Origin: Neocallimastix lanati (nom. inval.)
Lineage: Eukaryota > Neocallimastigomycota > Neocallimastigomycetes > Neocallimastigales > Neocallimastigaceae
DNA: 15,000 bases
Assembly: GCA_016946835.1 (NCBI GenBank)
Contig: JACVTC010000068.1
Coordinates: forward strand, 862,501-877,500
Reading direction: 5' to 3'
In this document: positions 9,679 to 15,000 of the stretch, piece by piece
Layout of the letters: every line of letters starts with the position of its first letter
Numbering within the stretch: position 1 is the first letter of the stretch
Notes under the pieces: generated by a model
Database searches by the model: none
The model's input: only the letters and a program-made list of their open reading frames with translations
Told to the model about the DNA's origin: nothing
Translations under genes and position numbers: made by a program

Positions 9679-10615
9679 TTTTTATCATTTGATAAAATTT
9701 TTATAAAGAATGATATTTAATTTTAAAATAATGTTTAAATATAATTATTAAACATTTTTTTCACCAATTTATAAAAATTATTTATAATAATAATAGTATT
9801 AAACAAAGTTTAAACTCTAACAAAAACCATTAATTAATTAATAGATTATTTTTTAAATTGATAAATTTTACATAGTATTAGTATTAAAAATTGATATATA
9901 AATTGTTTTAATATATTTTTATTTTTATTATAATATTAATTTTATAAAAAAAAAATATAAAATAAAGATAATGGACCATCTCAAGGAAGAAAGCCATTCA
10001 GTAATCATAGAAATGATGAACCAATTTCTTCTCCAACTCCAGCACCAGCTGCACCACCAAAAAAGAAGATTAATCCATTCGGTGAAGCCAAACCAGTTGA
10101 TACTGCTGAAATTGAACGTAAGGTTGAAGAGAAGATGATTAAGGCTGATGAAGAAATCTTAAAGAAAGATAAGGAAAATGAAGAAAAGAAAGAGGGTGAA
10201 AATGAAGAAGTAAAGGAAGCTGGTGAAATTCAAGCTCCAAGAGAACGTCCAATGAGTCAACAAAAGACTCGTTCAAGCTACTATAATAACAACCGTAACA
10301 ACAGACAAGCTGAAGAAAATTCATGGAGAAGAAGTACCAATTCAGCACCACCTTTCAAATCTACCGGTGTTTTCCAAAGAAATAACAACAATCGTGGAAG
10401 ATACCAACAACCACGTAATAGTTACAATCAAATGAGAAAAGAAGAAGAAAAAAGTAATGTTGTTGAAATAAAAAATACTTACCAAGTTCTTCAAAATGTA
10501 AGCATTATTTAAGAAAAAATAAATATCTAATTATAATATAATATTTAATAATAATAAAAATATCTAATTATAATTATATCTTTTATATATATGATTTTTC
10601 TTTTTTTAGGAATAA
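7607..10615 (+). CDS. Translation initiation factor eIF4B, 11 exons, 490 residues
   Basis: eIF4B binds RNA and stimulates the eIF4A helicase during mRNA recruitment to the ribosome in the cytoplasm. Exons: 7607-7616, 7715-7777, 7911-7952, 8049-8327, 8502-8522, 8662-8873, 9018-9128, 9251-9290, 9463-9621, 9968-10497, 10610-10615. All ten introns (96-346 nt) have GT...AG ends and the frame stays open to TAA. Residues 4-20 (GKKKSKKGVTMNLTDFL) match the animal eIF4B N-terminus, and WGDDIELP follows. Residues 50-165 hold Asn-rich repeats with RYG, ERY and DRYG. The RRM spans about 185-259 with RNP2 AYFGNL (187-192) and RNP1 KGFGYVEF (224-231). NWRAR and Asn-rich segments follow, then NPFGEAKPVDTA (348-359), nearly identical to the animal motif, a Glu/Lys helix, and an Arg/Asn/Gln-rich tail. 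The last coding exon is only GAA TAA; if intron 10 is not spliced the protein ends QNVSII instead of QNE. Splice sites are read by eye; exon 5 and the ends are least certain. Confidence 0.93.
8502..8522 (+). other. 21-nt microexon (exon 5) of eIF4B
   Basis: ACAG precedes the exon and GTATTA follows. It encodes the six whole codons HDMYGQ plus parts of the two flanking codons, keeping phase between exon 4 (ends with one base of a codon) and exon 6. The content suits the surrounding Tyr/Gly/Asp-rich repeats. Because 21 is a multiple of three, skipping it would also keep the frame. Confidence 0.75.
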
Positions 10616-11031
10616 ATAATTATTTAGAAATAATATAGAGATAAATTAATTAAGCACATTATTTTTTATTTATATATTTATAACATATATATAAGCAAAT
10701 AATTATCAAAAAATATTGAAAAAAAATTTTTTTAAACTTTTTTTTTTATTTTAATAAAATTTTTTTTATTATTTTATCATAAATAAAAGATATAATATAA
10801 ATAATTTAAAAAAAAAAAAAAAAATGGAATCTTAAAAAATATAAAGGAAATTTTGATTAATAATGGAAGTTAAACAAAACAAAGCAAAGTATATATAAGA
10901 AAGTAATATGTTATGGGGAAAATATAAATTATATAATATTTAATTTATAAAATAATAATAATAATAATATCAAAGCAATAAATGAGGTGTAATGGAAAAA
11001 ACATATTAATATTAGATATATTTTTAATATG

Positions 11032-11072
<41 letters not shown>

Positions 11073-11477
11073 TATAATTATTTAATATTATTATATTAAA
11101 TTATATTTTTAAATTATATTATATTATTTTTATTTTTTTAATTGAAATGCTAGGAAACTTTTTTTTTTTTTTTTTATTTTTTTTTTTTATAAGTAGTAAT
11201 GACTTTGTTGGTATTTTAATTTTTTGTTTTTATTTTTATTAATAATTTTTTAATTTTACATATTTAATTATTTATTATATTTTTATTTGTATTTTTTTGA
11301 ATTTTACTTTTTGTAATTATTATATATCATTATTTATAGTAAATCTACACTAAATAATGATAATCACACAAACATGTAATATATATATATAATATGTATA
11401 TATAATATGTATATTTTATTTTATATTTATTAACTATGATTAAATTCCAATAATCAATTATAAGACTGTTTTTTTAA
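10616..11477. other. AT-rich 3' flank of eIF4B, no gene seen
   Basis: AATAAA overlaps the eIF4B stop (10611-10616) and further AATAAA copies occur within 200 bp, for example near 10785, so a poly(A) signal is available. A-runs and T-runs alternate around 10720-10825. A run of 38 T lies at 11034-11071 and a broken T run at 11159-11188. I see no reading frame with protein-like composition until 11478. Confidence 0.7.
11034..11071. repeat. Poly-T run (38 nt)
   Basis: Thirty-eight consecutive T on the plus strand in otherwise AT-rich DNA. A second, interrupted run of T follows at 11159-11188. It belongs to the set of long plus-strand T runs discussed in the findings. Confidence 0.97.
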
Positions 11478-11708
11478 CTATTAATAATCATATTAGATAT
11501 ATTATTACTAAATTTAGCTTTAAATGAGCTACATTTCGATAGTGAGGAACAGAAACAATTAAATGAACTACTTTTCAAAGGTTCATCTGCGTCACCTGTT
11601 CCAAAAATTGTGGGCTTGGCGGAATTCTTAACAAGTGCAATACCTATCCTAAATATTTTATTTGAGCTATTATTTGATAGATATTCCAAATTACCAAACT
11701 TAACTTAG
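11478..11708 (+). pseudogene. Orphan coding fragment of unknown family, GC-richer than its surroundings
   Basis: A frame without ATG runs from a stop at 11475 to TAG at 11706-11708. From about 11517 it reads like real protein: alternating charged and hydrophobic residues (ELHFDSEEQKQLNELLFKG), then PVPKIVGLAEFLTSAIP and ILFELLFDRY, ending KLPNLT. The DNA from about 11525 to 11720 contains many G and C bases and codons such as GCG, GGC and GTG that are rare nearby. Two possible splice acceptors precede it (TTAG at 11495, TTTAG at 11517), so it may be a last exon. However, I see no upstream exon in the preceding 860 bp, so a broken transposon or foreign gene end is as likely. The opposite strand is also open over 71 codons (11474-11689) with an ATG, but its composition (Ser/Cys/Asn/Lys) is less convincing. 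I do not recognise the family. Confidence 0.45.
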
Positions 11709-11729
11709 AGCGTCGACGGTCGTACTGAT

Positions 11730-11771
11730 AAGTTATATATTATCAATATTAATATTGATAATATATAACTT
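11730..11771. repeat. Perfect 42-bp palindrome
   Basis: Twenty-one bases beginning AAGTTATATATTATC are followed with no spacer by their exact reverse complement. It starts 21 bp after the TAG of the orphan fragment and is preceded by CGTCGACG, itself an 8-bp palindrome (11711-11718). The position directly after a coding end suggests a 3'-end or terminator structure, or a recombination or element end. Neither role is proven. Confidence 0.9.
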
Positions 11772-11798
11772 GCTCGAAATACATAGTATTTTTTGAGC
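11772..11798. repeat. Second hairpin abutting the 42-bp palindrome
   Basis: GCTCGAAATAC (11772-11782) can pair with GTATTTTTTGAGC (11786-11798) across a 3-nt loop with a small bulge. It starts at the base after the palindrome ends and is followed by TTTTTT. Two hairpins back to back and then a T run resemble an RNA 3'-end signal on the plus strand. Confidence 0.65.
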
Positions 11799-12286
11799 TT
11801 TTTTATTATTTTAATTTTTAACCTTTATTTTTATTTTTAATTTCAAATGTACTTTTCACCTACATATATTTTTTATAATAAAATTAATAAATTTATGAAA
11901 GTGTATTTTCTTCCCTGTCTATATATATATATAAAACATCCGAAATTATATTATTATATTATCTATTTTAACGTTCTTTTTTGCTATTTACACTATTATT
12001 ATGGTTACTCTTTGTGTTTCGACTTTAAGTGAATAAATTATTATATATTGTAAACTTATTTTTATTATTTTTTTTTTTTTTTTTTTTTTTTTAGCTTTAA
12101 TTGCGATAATAAATATTTCTATATTCTTTTAATCATTATTTTAATTATTATTACTGTATTTTCATTAAGAGTTTTTAAGTTTCTTTAGTTTATATTATCA
12201 TAATTTTAGATTTCAATTTAATTTTTTTTTTTTTCCTTAATATAATATCATGCTTGGCAAATAATTTATTTTTATAGAATCACTTA
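11799..12286. other. AT-rich region, no gene seen
   Basis: It holds a 25-nt T run (12068-12092) and a short open frame at 11847-12032 made of Tyr, Phe, Ile and Lys codons, as expected of random AT-rich DNA. I found no domain, tRNA or repeat family. Confidence 0.7.
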
Positions 12287-12313
12287 TTAAGAGTCAGATG
12301 ATACTATCTGTTG
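12287..12313 (-). repeat. Degenerate copy of an LTR-end/PBS junction
   Basis: Read on the minus strand, AACAGATAGTATCATCTGACTC here matches AACAGATTAAGAGTATCAATGACTCC at the junction of the 12384-12640 LTR after a gap of about five bases. It also contains TTAAGAGT (12287-12294), the inverse of ACTCTTAA at 12375-12382. The likeness is short and judged by eye. It may be the remains of an older nested element. Confidence 0.35.
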
Positions 12314-12362
12314 AAAGTCCGTTTCAAAAATAATGATGAATATTATTTAGTTTTGTTGACTG

Positions 12363-12383
12363 GAGTCATTGATACTCTTAATC
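12363..12383 (-). promoter_or_regulatory. Primer-binding-site-like sequence of a second LTR element
   Basis: The plus strand ends ACTCTTAATC directly before TGTTA, the same ten bases and the same position relative to TGTT as at 5136-5149 in the copia element. The next bases leftward also align with the copia leader (GAGTC..TTGA against GAGTCAACTGA). GAGT...ACTC can form a hairpin as there. This implies an element read leftward, primed by the same tRNA-Lys(CUU) half, whose internal region is mostly lost. Confidence 0.55.
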
Positions 12384-12639
12384 TGTTATGAGTCAGTAAT
12401 TTAGGTTTTATAATTATGTTAATTGTATTAATATATATTATAATAGATAAGCTCTTAAATATTTATTTTTTAGTACAAATTTACATTTTTTTTATAACCT
12501 TTATAATGTGGCTTACAAATGAAAAATAAATGAAAAGTGTTGTATTTTATAATGTGGCTCATATATGTAAATAAATAATGCTGTAAAAGTTATTAATGAA
12601 AATGTAATACAACTTAAAATAATAAATTATAAAGATAAC

Positions 12640-12640
<1 letters not shown>
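12384..12640 (-). repeat. Candidate LTR (257 bp) of a second, distinct copia-like family
   Basis: It begins TGTTAT and ends ATAACA, a perfect 6-bp terminal inverted repeat of LTR type, and is preceded on the left by a primer-binding-site-like sequence. The body is not visibly similar to the 320-bp LTR. It contains two copies of TATAATGTGGCT, 12505-12516 and 12548-12559 approximately. No coding internal region is seen to the left and no second copy of this LTR is in the window. The right end rests only on the inverted terminus, so it is less secure than the left. Confidence 0.55.

Positions 12641-12642
<2 letters not shown>

Positions 12643-12683
<41 letters not shown>
12643..12683. repeat. 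Poly-T run (41 nt)
   Basis: Forty-one consecutive T on the plus strand, starting two bases after the right end of the candidate LTR and followed by AAACTGC, the first bases of a local direct repeat. Confidence 0.97.
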
Positions 12684-12688
<5 letters not shown>

Positions 12689-12897
12689 GCGTAGTTGTTT
12701 AAAATTATTAATAACAAATAATGAATTTTTTTTTTTTTTTATTTGATTATCTATTTTTTTTTTTTTTAATTATTTATTATAAATTAATATTTATGCTATT
12801 TAAGTTAATTAAACTGCATAATTGTTTAAAAATATTAATAATTTTAATGTTTTTTTTTTTATATTTGGTTATTTATTTTTTTTTTTTTTTTTTTTAT
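12684..12897 (+). repeat. Two diverged direct repeats, 127 bp apart
   Basis: Copy one starts at 12684 (AAACTGCGTAGTTGTTTAAA) and copy two at 12811 (AAACTGCATAATTGTTTAAA). Both continue with ATTAATAA, a T run, TATTTGRTTAT and another T run, so the likeness covers about 85 bp. It may be a local tandem duplication. Confidence 0.6.
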
Positions 12898-13119
12898 TTC
12901 TTTATTTTAAATATTATTAATAAAGTTAATTAAATATTTAAACTATAATTCAACAATATTACAATATTATTTTGTAAAATAGATAATATCGAATAAATAT
13001 TCATATTTTTTATTCATTTAATTATTTATTATTCATTAATTATAAAATTATTTATTAAGACAATATTAATTATTCAGATTATTTAATGTAATATGAAGTA
13101 TTTATAATAATGTTAATAG

Positions 13120-13122
<3 letters not shown>

Positions 13123-13153
<31 letters not shown>
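13123..13153. repeat. Poly-T run (31 nt)
   Basis: Thirty-one consecutive T preceded by GTAC and followed by AAAC; one of several long plus-strand T runs. Confidence 0.97.
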
Positions 13154-13157
<4 letters not shown>

Positions 13158-13340
13158 AGTATTAATTCCATAAATAATTATAATTAATAAAATTTTTATC
13201 TTTTTTATTTTTTAGTGAATTAAATTTTTTTTTTTTTTTTTTATAAAATATATTAAAAAAAGTTATAATGTATTGATAGGAATTACGGTGTGACTACTTT
13301 TAACTTTAATATTAATTATTGATATACTTTTATACATATG

Positions 13341-13343
<3 letters not shown>

Positions 13344-13385
<42 letters not shown>
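13344..13385. repeat. Poly-T run (42 nt)
   Basis: Forty-two consecutive T preceded by GTAC, as at 13123, and followed by GAAATTTATTC. Confidence 0.97.
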
Positions 13386-13386
<1 letters not shown>

Positions 13387-14106
13387 AAATTTATTCAGAT
13401 AAAATATAGAATCTCTATAGTATATGTATACAATATAGAATGAAAATGATTTAATAATTTTCTAATGTTTATTTAAACTTAAACTTTATTTATTGATATC
13501 TTATTGTTTATTTTTATGCAGAGGAAAATTTAATATTTTAAAATATGTGAAAAAATATAAAATTTATTATCAAAACTCTATATATTAAATATATAAAATA
13601 AAGATTTTTTACATATATATATTGTATATTGTATATTTATTATGCAAGTGCCCGCAATTCTATAGATTAAATTGATTTTTTTTTAAGCTTTGTTTTATTG
13701 TTTTTTTTTAAAAAAAAAAAAAAAAAATTAACTTTAAGCAATATGTATAAAAATTGGTGGTACAATATATATATATATTATATATATGTAAATATATTTA
13801 CATATGATTGTTGAGATAACTTCTATATTAAAATTAGTCTTTTATAAATGTATAAATATATTTTTTTTATTTTATAGTTTTTTAATATGATACTACTTGA
13901 AAATAATTTATGTAGCGATAGTGAATGAATATATATCGAATAATAATAATAATAAAATATTATAATATCAAAGTTATGTTAAAAAAAAAAAAAATAAAAT
14001 ATTGATAGTTTCAATAGTAAGGATAGTAAGAAAATAAGAATTGAAATATATTCTAGATATATTATATTATTTTTTTTTTATTTAATTATAACATTATTAT
14101 TATTAA

Positions 14107-14151
<45 letters not shown>
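14107..14151. repeat. (ATT)n microsatellite
   Basis: About 14 uninterrupted ATT units. A shorter, interrupted ATT stretch follows at about 14323-14353, and a TTTTA pentanucleotide run lies at about 14629-14668. Confidence 0.9.
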
Positions 14152-14882
14152 TTTATATATATTTTTAATTTTTAATGTTAAGTTTCAATGAAACTATGTG
14201 GAATAATATTCTATCATTTTTTTTTCTAATAAGAAGATAATAAAAATAGAAAAAGAAAAAAATATTAATTTTAAAATATGTATTAAATTAGTTCTAATTT
14301 ATTTATATTTATTTATTTATCTATTATTATTATTATTATTGTTATTATTATTATTTTTTTTTTGTATTAATTCTAACTCTTTTTATATATTTATATAATA
14401 TATATTAATTATTTTATAAATAAATTATTATTATTATTATTAAGTAAAAGAAATTCAAATAAAAAAGTTTACATAATATTTTATACAATTAACATTAATT
14501 ATCTATGTAGTCATAGATTTATATATATATTTTAAATTCAAAAAGAAAATGAGTAATGGAATTAGAATTAAAATAATAATTTTTTTTTATTAAATATTTA
14601 AAATTATTTAAAAATTTTATATTTTAAAATTTTATTTTATTTTATTTTATTTTATTTTTATTTTATTTATCATCCATAAATTTAAATTTTTAATTAAAAA
14701 ATGTATAAACAATAAAATTTTATGTTCAAAATAACATATCTTTTAAAGTTTCTTTTTTAAATAATTATTATAATTATTATTTTTAATTTTTTTTTTTTAT
14801 ATATTATATTTATTTAAAATATTGTTTTACTTTTCCTTTTGATTTATTTATTTATTATTTTTTCTTTTTTTCTATTCTTCCT

Positions 14883-14884
<2 letters not shown>

Positions 14885-14933
<49 letters not shown>
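14885..14933. repeat. Poly-T run (49 nt), the longest in the window
   Basis: Forty-nine consecutive T preceded by a pyrimidine-rich stretch with scattered C (TTCCTTC) and followed by AAATAATAATTAA. Confidence 0.97.
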
Positions 14934-14937
<4 letters not shown>

Positions 14938-15000
14938 AATAATTAATTTTAAAATTATAAAGAAGAAACATTTCATGTATTCATTTATTTATATGAAATT

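Larger units (their letters stand above)
12641..15000. other. AT desert with simple repeats, no gene seen
   Basis: No reading frame here has protein-like composition; the open frame at 12721-12933 is Phe/Leu/Ile/Tyr-rich and spans T runs. There are long T runs (separate entries), ATT repeats and alternating TA tracts (13765-13800). Slightly richer spots such as 13265-13300 and 13645-13675 (TGCAAGTGCCCGC) show no match I recognise and could be old transposon remains. Confidence 0.7.

Noticed and set aside
10139-10351. Minus-strand 70-codon frame within eIF4B exon 10
   Set aside because: It is antisense to the conserved GEAKPVDTA and Glu/Lys region of eIF4B and has no recognisable domain.
11474-11689. 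Minus-strand 71-codon frame with ATG, opposite the orphan fragment
   Set aside because: Its composition is Ser/Asn/Lys-rich and less protein-like than the plus-strand frame over the same bases; not excluded, only less likely.
11847-12032. 61-codon plus-strand frame
   Set aside because: Tyr/Phe/Ile/Lys content is that expected of random AT-rich DNA and nothing around it suggests a gene.
12721-12933. 70-codon plus-strand frame resembling a membrane protein
   Set aside because: Its hydrophobic look comes from T runs (Phe) and AT-rich codons.

Overview
The window is eukaryotic and extremely AT-rich. Intergenic DNA is almost only A and T, with long poly-T runs and (AAT)n/(ATT)n microsatellites. 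Genes carry many short AT-rich introns with GT...AG ends, and proteins carry asparagine runs. Codons in the real genes favour GGT, CGT, CCA and GAA. Together with a Ty1/copia retrotransposon, this fits an anaerobic gut fungus (Neocallimastigomycota) best. Another AT-rich eukaryote such as a dictyostelid is possible but less likely, given ten introns in one gene. The assignment is inference; no marker gene fixes it.

Region 1 (1-5465, minus strand) is most of a Ty1/copia LTR retrotransposon: its 5' LTR (5146-5465), a 75-nt leader with primer-binding site, and one uninterrupted Gag-Pol reading frame from 5070 off the left edge. Gag, zinc knuckle, protease, integrase and reverse transcriptase are present in copia order with every catalytic residue I looked for. 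RNase H and the 3' LTR lie outside. The primer-binding site matches the anticodon arm of tRNA-Lys(CUU), not a tRNA 3' end, so a half-tRNA primer like that of Drosophila copia is likely.

Region 2 (5466-6154) is AAT microsatellite split by a near-identical solo LTR (5498-5812). Region 3 (6155-7606) is AT-rich upstream DNA with a 44-nt T run and a hairpin-forming stretch before the next gene.

Region 4 (7607-10615, plus strand) is a complete 11-exon gene for translation initiation factor eIF4B, 490 residues. It has the conserved basic N-terminus, an RRM, and the C-terminal GEAKPVDTA motif. The DRYG-like repeats lie before the RRM, whereas in animals they follow it.

Region 5 (10616-15000) is mostly AT desert with long T runs, all on the plus strand. 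It holds three islands of complexity: a GC-richer orphan coding fragment (11478-11708) followed by two back-to-back hairpins including a perfect 42-bp palindrome; a second LTR (12384-12640) with a related primer-binding site; and a degenerate copy of that LTR-end/PBS junction (about 12287-12313). The retrotransposon and eIF4B are not functionally linked; the gene sits among transposon debris.
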